Positions 34,850 to 46,700 of a stretch of 64,000 nucleotides of DNA are shown one piece after another. The stretch is taken from NCBI RefSeq assembly GCF_000143415.4, contig NW_003314318.1, forward strand, positions 643,390 to 707,389. The letters are read 5' to 3'. The position numbers and the translations under genes were made by a program. This DNA is from Selaginella moellendorffii (lineage: Eukaryota > Streptophyta > Lycopodiopsida > Selaginellales > Selaginellaceae). Every line of letters starts with the position of its first letter. Position 1 is the first letter of the stretch. Below the pieces are notes generated by a model. The model saw nothing but the letters and a program-made list of their open reading frames with translations. It had not been told where the DNA came from and did no database searches.

Positions 34850-36960
34850 CGAAGAAATCAAAGGTGAAGAAGCTACTTGCAATTGCAGACATTTGACATG
34901 ATAAAGACTCGCTAGATTGCATTGCAAAGATATATTCTCGTGGCAGTAAGTTAGTCCCTTTTATCTTTCTCATTCCACTTTGAAATCCTTGTCTTTGTAA
35001 GATAAAGCACCTGAAGAATTAATTTATAACATCACAAAAAGCAAGCTCTCCTTCAATGAACAAACCTTTTGTTTGGAGCTCTTTAACACTTGGCATCGTA
35101 ACAATGATAAGCGGTTGAAGAGCAGGTTTGAGAATATGATGAACGAGAAGCTCTATATCACTCAAAGTATTGTAGTTGCTGAGGAGCTACTTCAAGTATG
35201 GGATACGAAGTTCCTTACTAGTGCCCGCACCAGCATAACACTTCCAGAATATGTCCGAGCTTCCCTTCAAGAGCTTGGGGATGGATGGCTTTTTGATAGC
35301 AGCTCAAGCTCTATGGATTTCAAGAACCAGCTGGGCCAACCATTTTTCTCGCGCCACATGGCATATAGGTATATTGCAAGAAATTGATTTGTTTATTTAA
35401 TCATGGCTCTTTTGTAGATATTTAAATCATTGCTTAGGTGCTCCAGTGTACATAGCAAGTGTTTTTCTCAAGCTCTTAATTGGTGGGAAGAAACTTGGCA
35501 TGTATGAGCCAAAGTTCCATTGTCCCACTGTGCAAGAGTGAGAACTTTGTCCATGGTACTTAGAGTTGTGGAGGCAAATGCCATCGTCACCTTTTAAGCT
35601 TGATCTCTACCTCAAGTGTCATCCAGGTTTGATGAGTAAAATTTCCTAATAGTAACTTATGTTTCTACTTTATTGTAGAGGCACTTTTGGAGGGAGTGGA
35701 GATGCCTCAAGATAGGGACAAGATTCATATTGAGTAGACTGAAGACGAATGAATGGAGAACCCGGCTGAAAACTCTCTTGCCCCATCTCATCCTACAGCA
35801 GTTGCTCATTCCCCAGATCCTACTGCCACTGCTCATCCAACCCTGACTGCTCGAAATGTACAAAGGCAACTCCATAGTGAGGATGTCCAAGAGAGTAAGA
35901 ACTTGATTTTCAATGACCTTGCTTATTGTAATTTGGTTGTAGATGTTGGAGAAACCAACTAGCACTCTATACGCCGATGTACAAATGCATTCTTTCCATC
36001 CCTCCCCATTGCTACAGAGGATGACCTCCAAGAGTTATCTTCATCGGCTTCACATAAACAAGTATGAAAAAAAACATGTATTAACTTTAATATTTCCCAT
36101 TTTTGAACACTATTCAGGTTTGCCCTCTTTCTTCTACGGGAAGTGTTGGCAACGTGGAAATAATTATTGGGGACTACTTTCAACTTTTCAACAACGTGAG
36201 CCGAGAGTCTTCTATGTTCCATCGATGGATGTGAGGATTGGGAATGAACAATACTTTTGGCATCAACCTCACATTCTTCGACCTACTTGATGGGTTACCA
36301 CCTTTACAAGGCGACACTCCATCCTAGAACATCCTTCGACTGGACCATATGTTTCAAGCAGTGGATGTGGCATCCAAGGTGTTGCGATACGAGAGCATTA
36401 GGCTAGTCATTCTTCCCCATTCTTTATTTTGGGGAGGTCTTCTTGCAACGTTGGTGGAGAATGATGACTCTAGATTGGTTGAGTTTGCATCAGGCTACCT
36501 ACTTTCAAACATCCTGGTTAAAACAAAAGGAGCAAGTGGCCAAATCCAAAAAGTTTGCATTTCCTTATTTTTCATATCTTAAATTGATTGCCTCTTTTCA
36601 TTGTAGGTTTTAGCATGGAACTACCATGCTCTCTACCGCTACTCTTGCTGTCACAATATTACACGAGTTGATGAGTGTGCAGGTCTGGCATTGCCAGGAT
36701 ATGATAGCTTAACAAATATCATCCCGAATGTCATTGACAAGGACCATCAGATAGAGTTCCCTGGCTATCGACACTATTCACCAAAGGCTATGCAAATCCT
36801 CCTAGAGTTGTTTTGTCCTCCTAAGGGAATTGTGCTTGATGCTATAGTAGGTTTTAGTTCAATGGTGCTAGTGGCTAAAGAGACTGGCCATGCAATTTTT
36901 GCACTAGAGAAGGAAAGTGCATTTGAAGGTGTTCTTGGGACATTTCATAACAGGTGATAA
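34850..36960 (+). pseudogene. Captured gene with DNA N4/N6-methyltransferase-like C-terminus (broken)
   Basis: Several exons can be followed despite stops. They include KAPEELIYNITKSKLSF and LPEYVRASLQELGDGWLFD (about 35000-35370); a region with LIFNDLAYCNLVVDVG near 35905, which may be a degenerate DPPY motif; and, at 36770-36950, SPKAMQILLELFCPPKGIVLD then FSSMVLVAKETGHAIFALEKES. The last block has the layout of motifs X and I of beta-class N4C/N6A DNA methyltransferases (P-x-GdxVLDPFxGSGTTxxAAxxxGRxxxGxE), with the glycines of motif I changed (AIVGFSS). The catalytic order IV before X-I fits. Family assignment is inference; the N-terminal half is unrecognised. Confidence 0.45.
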
Positions 36961-37683
36961 TAAAGTATGAGTTTCTCATTATAGTAATTCCATCATGGTT
37001 GTGTATATTAGGTGGATCGATGACATAGGCTATAATTTGCCATATTATGCAGAAACAATGGCACAAGCTTATATATAACAAGAGTCCACAGTTAAAGAGC
37101 ATAATACTATACAAACTCCTCTTTTTGTGGATGTGGATGCTGAGGAAGACTTAGGTTTTTCTTTAGTCAAATTCTTTAGTGGTAATATAGAGTTTCTTCT
37201 TTGAGTTATGATATTTATTTTCTTATTAGACTTATATTATTTAACTTTTTCTTGGACTGAAAATATGTTTTACGTTTTGAATAGAATTGTTGGTTCATCC
37301 CAAACCAATCATTTAAACATCAACTTTTGTATTTGGTGGATTACATTGATTTTCATTGACTTTCATTGACTTGAGCTCAGCTCAAAAACTACCCAGCCCC
37401 CCTATATTCAGATCAATTTTATATATGAGAGCATGTGATTGCTGCTCCATTATGAATTTTCCCTCTTGGCAATAGAAGAACAGTAGAGTACTTAGTTCTT
37501 GCTCCGTCTTGTTTCACGGGAGACTGTGGAGGGAAGTGATGAAGCCCTACCAAAGGGTAGTCATCCCTAGGCAGACTCATATCTAAATTTAAAATTATAA
37601 TTATAAATTTAGAAATTCAAGAAATTAGATTTTGTTGCCGATGCAAAAAAAAAGGACATTGTTTTCTAAATCAACTTTGCCAA

Positions 37684-38072
37684 TGTTAGGATCCTATCCC
37701 TTACACCCTAAGCCAACTACCTAAAAGGGTGATCACTTGATTGCAGGGCCCTTTCTTTATCCTGACTTGGTGCCTTTCTTTATCTGACTTGGTGCTTTTC
37801 TTTATCCTGACTTGGTGCCTAACAATCCTCCAAAAAAGACATTGTTTTCTAAATCAACTTTGCCAATGTCTTTTTCTTAGGGTCTACCAAACCTTGGTTC
37901 TCCCCCTAGATTCACCATGTTGAATATTCTTTTAGAATATCCCTGCCCCACTCGTCAGCCACGAGAATCGAACTGGGCTCTGATACCAATATTAGGATCC
38001 TATCCCTTACACCCTAAGCCAACTACCTAAAAGGGTGATCACTTGATTGCAGGGCCCTTTCTTTATCCTATA
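37684..38072 (-). repeat. LTR fragments with primer-binding-site-like sequence
   Basis: A segment of about 80 bp starting TTAGGATCCTATCCCTTACA occurs at 37686 and again at 37992. A second word, ACATTGTTTTCTAAATCAAC, recurs at about 37657 and 37838. Just left of the second copy, GGCTCTGATACCA (about 37977-37989) is the complement of the initiator-Met tRNA binding site of plant LTR elements, indicating the 5' LTR boundary of a minus-strand element. No internal coding region is attached. Confidence 0.55.
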
Positions 38073-38329
38073 ATATTTCCAGACGAGATTCCAAGGAATC
38101 TCCTCACAGATTCTTCCAGGACCCTGATGCACATAACCCCTTGGCATTCTGTCACCACGGACTCTCAGATCCTCTTCTTCTTGAGCTGCTTGTACCATGC
38201 ACGTCACAACGCATGCTTGAGAGCATCAAATTGGACCAGCATCTTCAACAGGTTCTTGATGCCGACTCTCTGGCTGCGTTGAAGGCAATCTAACCGCTTT
38301 TGAAGCCACAGCGAGTCATGAAGCTGAAT

Positions 38330-39070
38330 TATTGCAGGTGGAGATGCACGATGAAATTGATGCCATTCACAAGAATGGTACCTATTCTCTTGTTCCTCTT
38401 CCTGCCAGGCACCGCGCACCAGATCCACCAGCTACAAGGCTCAGTTGGTTGCTAAGGGTTTCACGCAGGTGGCTGGCATCCACTACATAGACTTTTTCCC
38501 TGGTTCCTCACATGGCAAGTCTTTGCAGCCTCTTAGCCCTTGCAACACAGCATGACTGGGACATCCATCAGATGGATGTCGGCAGGGCCTTCTTGAATGG
38601 TAAGCTCGAGTATGAGATATACATGCGTCAGGCTGGAGGATTTTTGGAGCCAGGCAAGGAGCAACTGGTTTGCAAAGCCTTGTACGGCTTGAAACATTTG
38701 GTAGCAAACGTTCAACAATTTGCTGTGGCAGCATTCCTTTGGAAACACAGCTGCAGATGTCAACGTGTACATCTCAGACTGGCGTCAACAAGCCATCACC
38801 ATCATTATCTTTATGTTGATGACCTTCTCCTCATTCCACTGATTACATTTTGCAGATGAAGTGGCGGTTATCTAGCACCTTTGCAAGACTTACCAGTTGG
38901 CCGGTTTTTGGGACCACCAACACCTACCTCCGCATTAGCCTGACTACATTCACAAACTTTTCTCACAAGCACAATATGCAAGATTTCAACTCTTCAGCGA
39001 CCCCCATGGAGGTTGGTGCTGCAAGGATTACAACGACCAACCTTTCGATGCAACCTTGTTCTGAAGTTTG
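38330..39070 (+). mobile_element. Decayed Ty1/copia reverse transcriptase
   Basis: Pieces in several frames: EMHDEIDAIHKNGTYSLVPL near 38342, YKAQLVAKGFTQVAGIHY near 38430, DWDIHQMDVGRAFLNGKLEY near 38553, QLVCKALYGLKHL near 38665, and YLYVDDLLLIP near 38810. This is the copia RT order (FNGxLxExVYMxQPxGF, LYGLKQ, YVDD). Frameshifts interrupt it, and no integrase or LTR is attached. Confidence 0.75.
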
Positions 39071-39425
39071 GTAGCCGGGTTAATATACTCAGTCCACACT
39101 TTTCAAGATATTCTTTTGAGGGCTTTGAATGCAAAAAAGGGAAGGGGACAATATGGTTGTTCTTTTCAACTTTGCCTGAAGTCCATCTAGGGAAGCTAGC
39201 ACGACTCCAGACCTTTGAAAGTGGCACTGATTCCACAGGGTGTTGAGGGTGATGCATCGTCAGAAAGCTCCACATCAGGTTATGGAAACCATTCTGAAGA
39301 TTCAAGAGCGGCAGTGAAAGACATTGAGAAGAGCTGCATCCCTTGGTTGGAGTATCGTAAGACAAAGTACCGTTTGTAAGACCCACTTTCTAGTATTCAA
39401 AGTGTTTTTTTCGCCAGAGTTACTT

Positions 39426-41368
39426 CTACTCGTCGTCATAGGCTTCCTGGTCAAACAGCTCATCTTCTTCTCCCTCCAACAGTTCCATGTCGTACTCCGA
39501 GTCAGACTCCGCTGGCATCGAAGCCGTGCTAAGAAAAATGACCACCACTAGTCAGCAGAGTATCAAGCAGTGTGAACTACAGCTTACATATCAGACGATG
39601 AAGCACCATCGCGCTTGCGCTTCCGAACATGCTCCTCAGGCACATCCCTCATAGATTCCTAGCAGGAACAGTGCAGTTAGAGCGAAAGAAACCAGGCTTC
39701 TTACCATGATTGCCTTGTCGTTGCCGTCTATGTTGTCCACGTAGTCCCTCAGCATATGGATCTTCTGTAAATCATCGCCAAGTAGCTCAAACTTCACCTT
39801 GTACTGACACAAGTTCGGGGATGTCTTGAGGTCCACGAATGCACCTCTGACTTTACGTTTTCTCTTCCACGCCTGAGGCTTGAACGTTGTATAATTGGTC
39901 CCCGAGACGATGAAGAAAAGTCCCACAATGAAGATCCCGTTGCTGCTCAAATGCTTCAACAGTAGCTCCACGGGATGCCACACGACTGGATATTTCTCTG
40001 AAACAGTCGCCTGGAGGAGGTACGCCCGTTTGGTCTTGAAGTTTATGTAGAGGCTGTCGATGGCAGCCTCCGTCTTCGTCCTGGGCCAAAAATAAGCAGC
40101 TGCATAGCCTTTTTTGAGGCACTTCTGAATCTTCTTCTGCAGGTCCGCAAAGTCGTGATAAAAGATGACATGCAGGTCATCCACTCCATCTGCCAGCAAC
40201 AGGTCGTTCGCAGCGTTGTTCGACACATGTCTGTGCTTCTGGCCACGCTTCGGTAGATCGCATATTCGTTCACAGCTGACGAGGTACTTCGGAAAGGTCA
40301 TGTGCATGAGTAGTTCCATCAAAGTACCCCGGAAATCTGCCAGGCCGCCGACTCCCCTTAGACTGCTGTACTGCTTGATCATCTCTGACCAGTGTTCCTT
40401 CTCAAGCCGGAGCAGCAACTGCTCCTTCACGAAGTTTGAAGCAATCTTCGTGCAGCCTTCAGATGAGTCGCCTCCCCTGTCTAAATGAAGGAGCTGGTGC
40501 GAAAACGTACTCTCCAGATCATGGTTTCCTATCAGGGAGAAGAGCGACAGTAAGTTTTCTGTCTTCAGGAGATTACCCTTCATGGCCTGCTGGACGCACT
40601 TGAACTTCTTTGGTGTCTGGAACACGAGCCTCGGAATAGGACCGGCAACGTCAATGTGCTTTTGAACTGTTCTCCATTCCAGCTTACTACTGTATGCAAC
40701 ACTCCAGCACTCCATGAGCTCTTCTTTGCTCCATAGCCGAGCATAAAAAGCGTCAGAGCCTCCAGAAACCTTGCTGAACTCTTTGTATACCTTCACGTCA
40801 GGACTTGAGATCAGCAGGGTCTGGGCATCGATGGAGTCCGAGTTTGGAATCCTACTCCCGTCGTGGATGTACATTGTAGAGGAGTCCATAAAGTACTCGC
40901 TCGCCCCATGGAGATCGAGAACAGAGTCGAACTTGCCGTCACGAAACAGGAAGTACACTCCCGCAGCTAGCTTCTCCTTGTAGTAGACTGCTGTGCGCTT
41001 GCCCACCACAGCAAAAAGGAACAGAAGCTGGAGACCCGTCACCGATTTGCCGACGCCTGGATTCCCGACGTACAGCCTCTGAGTCTTGTCTCCTTCCTCT
41101 TCATCGTCCAGCACGCTCTCGTAAAGCTCCAGACACTCCTCGCGAACATAGAGGCAGCGGCTCTTGGGCACGTCCCTGATGTTGCGGCCGAGTTTGATCA
41201 TGAAGAAGGAGCCCACAATGTCGTCTTTCTTCGGGTCGAGCGTCACAAACCCATCGTCGCCCAAGGTCTGAAATTCGGAGAGGTGGAAATTGACGAAGTA
41301 GTTGTGGCGGCCTGCGAAATCTAAATCAAGCACACACATTTCGAAGATCAAGACTTACCGCGCTCCAT
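39426..41368 (-). CDS. Crinkler/RHS-like P-loop NTPase with nuclease-like domain (copy 2, intact)
   Basis: Exons 41368-41359, 41311-39705, 39658-39588 and 39528-39426 give an uninterrupted 596-aa protein. Residues 86-93 form Walker A (GNPGVGKS). GPIPR at about 227-231 matches the family's IPR motif. Residues about 410-450 match the PD-(D/E)XK-like nuclease region (TEAAIDSLYI ... AYLLQATVS ... HP), retaining Asp422 and Gln437. A basic segment VRKRKRD and a very acidic C-terminal tail (LEGEEDELFDQ) follow. The short first exon and first intron are in the same place as in copy 1. Crinkler-RHS proteins are known as effectors and as transposon-linked proteins; a host or mobile role here is open. 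Confidence 0.75.
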
Positions 41369-41866
41369 ATTGCTTCAACTAAAACCCTAGGCTAGGGCAG
41401 AACTCTTAAGAATATTCTACCTTCGATTACAAAAACTCATTACACTTATACCTCAAGAAGGAAATCTGTTGCCATCTTTTACACACTCGCCAAATAGACA
41501 CAAGAGGGTGGTGCGCTGGGCATTTGTATAATCACATGACTTGCAAGAGCGTGGATTAACTGTTATTTAGATTTTGTAGTTTGGGCATTTTTGTAATTTG
41601 TAGAAAATAGAGGGGTGTTTTTGTAATTAACTCTTGCTGGATAAGCCAACCTGAATAATTAAGAATATAGGGGTAAACTTTTGTAACTTTCCCAAACAGA
41701 AATTCAAATCCACTTTCTCATAAATTTCTTGGACTGAAGAAAAATGGAATTAAACGAAAGAGAAGATGCTTGTTGTCATTATGATCTGGAAGAAGCAAAA
41801 AACTAAGGAGAATTCAATGAAATCAGTCATTTCCTGATTTGCAAAAAATAAGAATAAAACCATATA

Positions 41867-41890
41867 TTTAGGGTTTAGGGTTTAGGGTTT
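41867..41890. repeat. Short interstitial telomere-type repeat
   Basis: Three full TTTAGGG units plus a partial one. This is the plant telomere repeat, but it is far too short to indicate a chromosome end. Confidence 0.7.
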
Positions 41891-41959
41891 CAGGCTAATT
41901 AAAATATATGTGAGGGCTAAAATAGAAGATGCTATGCGCTTGCAATTGAATAACCAAAC

Positions 41960-44900
41960 TTAGTTGATGGTGGTGTTCACGGCACGTAGTACAACTCCTC
42001 CTACTCTTGGTGCTAATCCTTGTGTTCGGCCGGAGTTCTTTTGCGGGGATCTTGGGGATGATGTGTACCATTGGTTCGATCACTTTATGGTGATTGCCAT
42101 ATATCATTCTTGGGATGATGCTCGACATTTGCGTGAGTTTCCCACGTGTCTCCAAAGGACGGCATTGCAGTGGTACAATGGTTTGAGCGCAGCCACTCGT
42201 GGGGATTTAAGTGTTCTCCCGGACGTCTTCAAATGCGCCTTCAGACATGTTGATGATTGTGATGATGCTTTCCAACAATTGCATCGTCTTCGCCAAGGGC
42301 CATCTGAGTCGGTGATGCAATTTGGCGTTTGTTTCCAAAGTCTTTTGCTTCGTGCAGAGCCAAATATGTTGAAGAGGATCAAGCTAGGAATGTTGTAGCC
42401 AACACTTTGTCAAGATCTTGTTGGACTTGTGCATGCACTTGCTCCTGCCACCCTTGACGATGCTCTTCGCTTGGCACAACGTTATGAGACATCGCCTCTT
42501 CCTCTTCTCACTGCACGTCTTTCCGCTCCACTTCCTATAGGTGATGGTCCTGTTCCAATGAAGGTTGATGCTGCTGCTGCTCGAGTCCAAGGACAAGCAC
42601 GAGGACGTGGTCGTAGCCGTGATGTTCACTGCTGGGCATGTGATGAAGTTGGTCATACTTATCGGCGTTGTCGTCGTTTTCTAGATTGGCAACCTCCATT
42701 TCTTGGGTGGAGACCTTGGCGTCAGCAACGTCCCATGGGTGCTACTGCAGTGGAAGCTCTAGACACCGAGATGCATCTGGGAAACGAGGAGACACGCGAG
42801 TAATGGAGGGACCTTGCGCGAATAAATCAGTGTTTCGGGAGTATCATCAAGGGGTTCACTTGGCACCGGTTCATCCAGTGTTTACTTTCCAAGCTCGTTT
42901 TTATAACAAGAGGTCTTCTATTATTCTCTCCGTGTTGGTTGATACAGTTTCGAGTTTATCTTCTATTGCTCGACCTGTTGCCACATGTTGTCGTCTACAC
43001 TTGCATCATACGGTTGAACCAATTTTCATTCTTTATGGCAACGGCCATACACATGCATGTGCACGGGATGAGGCGGACCTAGTTGTGCGTGTGGGTGATC
43101 TCGAGCTTGAGTTGCAGTCGTTGCGGGTGGTGCCGAGTCAAGCTTTTGACCTCATTCTTGGTATAGATTGGTTGCAGAGTAATCATGCCAAGTGTGACTT
43201 TGAGGCTTCTCCCCCTTGTCTCATACTTATGTTTCATCCATTCCTCTCATTTCCGTACCTCTTCATCCCTTTACTTTTACCTTTGCTTCCATTACTTTTG
43301 TCCCCCCACTATTTCCTCTTATGTTTCCGTCTTGTTTTGCTCTTTTCTTTTACGATCCTTCTGACAATCTTTGTGTTGCTGCGGTTGACCGGCTCATGAA
43401 GGAGTATTCTGATCTCTTTGAATTTGACCTATTGTCTAGGGCCAAGATTGCCACATGTCATCCGATTCCAACTAGGGATGCTCGTCCAATCAAGGTTCCT
43501 ATTCACGTCGGTCACCCAAGGAAATTAAGATTTTACATGCAAACGTCAAGGAGATGCTGGAGAAGGGTGTTATTCGGAAGTCGCGGAGTCCTTGGGCATG
43601 TGAACCTCATCTTGTGACGAAGCCTGATGGGAGTATTCATTTTTATATCGACTATCGTTCGTTAAACGAAGTGACGATCCTAGATGTGTACCCTCTTCCT
43701 CACACTACTTTTCTCTTGGATCGTCTTGGGCGAAGTCATTGGTTCACCAAGCTAGATCTTGCTTCTGGGTATTAGCAAGTACCGATGGCCGAAGAAGATA
43801 TTCCTAAGACTGCTTTTCGTATGCCATTTGGTTTATACGAGTTTTTGGTGATGCCGTTTGGTTTGAACAATGCTCTAGCAACTTTCCAACAGATGATGGA
43901 CGAGGTTCTTTGCGATATGCCGGAGGTGACTGCTAACTTCATTGATGATGTTTTGATCCACTCAGAAGGGACGTGGGAGGAGCACGTTCATGATGTTTGT
44001 AAAGTGTTGGATCGGCTACGTGACCTTAGTTTAAAACTGAAGCAGTCGAAGTGCGTGTTTGGGTCCAAGGACACAATTTATCTTGGGTATCGTATTTCAT
44101 ATAAGGGTTTGCAAGTTGATCATAACAAACTTGTGGCTGTTCTAAAATTCCCTACTTCGAAGTGTGTAAATGATGTGCAGCGCTTTTTGGGCAAGGTGTA
44201 GTATCTCAGTCGTTTTGTGGATGATCTTTCTAATTGCACTACACCATTGCGAGTGTTGCTGAAGTCATCAATGTCATCTTTCATCTGGTCTCCAGATTGT
44301 GAGCAGGTGTCTATGGATCTCAAAGAGCTATTGATGACTCCTTCAGTTTTGGCATATCCTAACTACACTCGACGCAATGGCTATTGACTTCATTGATGAT
44401 GTCTTGATCCACTCAGAGGGGACGTGGGAGGAGCATGTTCATGATGTTTGTAAAGTGTTGGATCGGTTACGCGATGTTGGTTGAAAACTGAAGCGGTCGA
44501 TGTGTGTGTTTGGGTCCAAGGACACAACTTATCTTGGGTATCGTATTTCACGTGAGGGTTTGCAAGTTGATCATGACAAACTTGTGGCTGTTCTAAAGTT
44601 CCCTACTCCGAAGTGTGTGAATGATGAGGTTCGCGATGCTCAAAAGATTGAACCGTGGATTCGAAGGCTTCGAGATGGGTTTGAGAATCCTGCATCACTT
44701 ACTGATGACTTGCCTTTCTAGCATTTACATTCTCAATATCACCTTGAAGACGGCCTTCTTTATTTTGTGGGGACGGATCTTGATGATCATTTACGGCTGG
44801 TGGTGCCTTCTGTCTTTATTCCGCGGTTTCTCCATGTCTACCATGATTCTCCTGTTCTAGGTGGGAATATGGGACATCGTCGTGTAACCAAAAAGCTGCA

Positions 44901-46007
44901 CAAGTCTTTTTATTGGCCGGAGATGCAACATGATATTATCCGATATGTGCGTAGCTGCATTTGGTGCCATGCTCGTAATACTCCCCCTCATGCTGCCGAA
45001 GGATGGTTGGAGTCAATTGCGGTTTCCCGTCCGTTTGAGTTGGTGGCATTTGATATTATGGGACCTTTTCCACGGTCAATTGCTGACAATGAGTATGTTA
45101 TTATTGCTTCTGACTACTTGAGTCGTTGGGTGGAAGTTGGTGCTCTTGTTAGTGCCTCTGCAACTGCTGTTGGATACTTCCTCCTCAATCGAGTGGTGTT
45201 CCAACATTCTTGTCCAGAGTAGATTCTTTCGGATAATGGTCCCGCATTTATGGCTGAGGCATTTCATGTTTTGATGTCTCGGTTGGGGATACGCCACACT
45301 TTCACAAGTGCTTATCATCCACAATCAGACGGTCTAGTGGAATGGCTCGTTCAGACATTCAAAGGGATGATTGTGAAGTATGTGAACTTTCAACATTTGG
45401 ATTGGGATGGTTATTTGCCGTCTCTTCGGTATGCATATATCACAGGGGTGTAGAGTTCTATTAGTGCTTCAGCATATAAACTCCTATATGGTCATGATCC
45501 AATATTACCAATGGAGCTGGGTTTACCTTCGCGATTGCCACGAGCTGCCGATGCTAGGTCATGGGATTAGTATTTGACGAGCATTCTTCCATTTGTCCGA
45601 GCAGAGTCTACCCAACACTTAGGCTGTGTACAAGTGGGACAACAATGGCACTACAACTCCCATTATCGTCCACCTGCAAAGTACAAAGTGGATGATTTGG
45701 TATTAGTCCGTTTTCCCCATCTCACGGTACATGGTTTATCTAAGGGGTTTTTTGCGCAATGGAAAGGACCGTATCGAGTGTTGCGGCAAGTTGGACCACA
45801 AGTTTATGAGGTTCGGCATGACGTTCAGTAGGCCGATCCTCTAGAGATTGTGCATGTGCAGCAGCTGAAACGCTTCATACAAAGGGATCATGAGGAGTTA
45901 ATACCACCTACAAATCCACTAATGCCTCCTCCTGACGTTCCTCCAGATCCCGGCCCATCTACAAGAGAACGCTGATGGTCTTCCATTATTCCGAGAGGAG
46001 GGGATGA
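41960..46007 (+). mobile_element. Decayed Ty3/gypsy element, nearly full pol
   Basis: Plus-strand gag-pol with scattered stops. Gag (41964-42400) has ALQWYNGLS. A zinc knuckle CWACDEVGHTYRRC lies near 42631. Protease-like VLVDTVSSLSS lies near 42930. RT runs 43560-44200 (FYIDYRSLNEVTILDVYPLP, WFTKLDLASGY, FLVMPFGLNNALATF, NFIDDVLIHSEGTWEEH). Integrase runs 44720-45840 (HRRVTKKLHKSFYWPEM, CIWCHARNTPP, FDIMGPFP, SDNGPAF, TSAYHPQSDGLVEWLVQ). A purine tract (about 45993-46003) precedes a likely LTR start TGTGAGGGCC at 46008. A rudiment, TGTGAGGGCT, is seen at 41909, but no full 5' LTR. Confidence 0.85.
44375..44640 (+). repeat. Internal duplication of the RT segment 43935-44175
   Basis: FIDDVLIHSEGTWEEHVHDV and GSKDTTYLGYRISREGLQVD reappear about 440 bp after their first occurrence, just past a break in the RNase H region. 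DNA identity is high (DVLIHSEG block, KLVAVLKFPT block) with a few point changes. The duplication replaced most of RNase H. Confidence 0.8.
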
Positions 46008-46190
46008 TGTGAGGGCCAAGTGTATGGCTACGATGCCGTATACTAATATTAGCATAGTGGGATTTTGGTAGCCGTTGGATTGATTTCAATTTGGACCACT
46101 CGCTCCTGTATATAAGCTAGGGTTTTTGGGCTAATTAATATGCACATTTTCTATATTCCCTTTTCATATTCCAAGCACTCACACACACAC
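46008..46190 (+). repeat. LTR start of the 42-46 kb gypsy element
   Basis: It begins TGTGAGGGCCAAG directly after the polypurine tract, includes TGTATATAAGCTAGGG (a TATA box near 46111) and ends in an (AC)n run at about 46180-46205, where another element's repeats begin. Confidence 0.55.
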
Positions 46191-46199
46191 ACACACACC

Positions 46200-46700
46200 A
46201 CACACACCCCTCCATCTCGGTCCATCTCGGTCCATCACGAACTCCATCTCGGACTCCATCTCAGTCCATCTCGAACTCCATCTTGGTCCATCTCGGACTC
46301 CATCTCGGACTCCATCTCGGACTCCATCTCGGATTCCATCTTGGGTCCATCTCGGACTCCATCTCGAACTCCTTCTCGGACTCCATCTCGGATTCCATCT
46401 CGGGTCCATCTCGGACTCCATTTCGGACTCCATCTCAAGTCCATCTCGAAGTCCATCTCGTGTCATGTGTTGGTCCTCTTGCATCCCTTTTCTAGAGACT
46501 CACTTATTGCTCACTTTGTGCTTGTTCCTCGAGCACTTCGTTGGGAGTTCCTCTCCTGCTCTCGACCCTTCAAGTCAGAGCTTTTAGTCCAAACGTGTTA
46601 CGCTCATTTGGTTTTTTGCTTCGGCCACCACCACATGGCACCCTTCCGGCTCCACTTTGGGGCCTAGGGATTTTGTGTCTCACAACTCCACCACCCATAG
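46200..46700 (-). repeat. LTR with CTCGGACTCCAT minisatellite (minus orientation)
   Basis: About 25 units of CTCGGACTCCAT / CTCGGTCCAT run 46215-46465. Unique LTR sequence follows (TTTCTAGAGACTCACTTATT, GTTCCTCGAGCACTTCG) up to CCTAGGGATTTTGTGTCTCA at about 46690. Next to it, AACTCCACCACCC is the complement of a purine tract, so this is a 3' LTR of a minus-strand element. The same LTR in the other orientation begins at 63387. Confidence 0.7.

Larger units (their letters stand above)
30334..37399 (-). mobile_element. MULE B, decayed 7.1-kb Mutator-like transposon
   Basis: The left end GAGCTTGGGTAGGTTTTGAG matches the reverse complement of the right end (GGGGCTGGGTAGTTTTTGAG) at 16 of 20 positions. 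The flanks are GCCTATATT (30325-30333) and CCCTATATT (37400-37408), a 9-bp duplication with one mismatch. Its ends share AGCTCAAGTCAATG with MULE A, so they are one family in opposite orientation. It carries a minus-strand transposase relic and a plus-strand methyltransferase-like gene, both broken. Confidence 0.82.

Noticed and set aside
41867-41890. Telomere or chromosome end
   Set aside because: Only about three TTTAGGG units, with unrelated DNA and genes on both sides.
46179-46484. Frame of repeated Asp/Gly/Arg/Trp units
   Set aside because: It is a translation of the LTR minisatellite, open in several frames because the unit is a multiple of 3.
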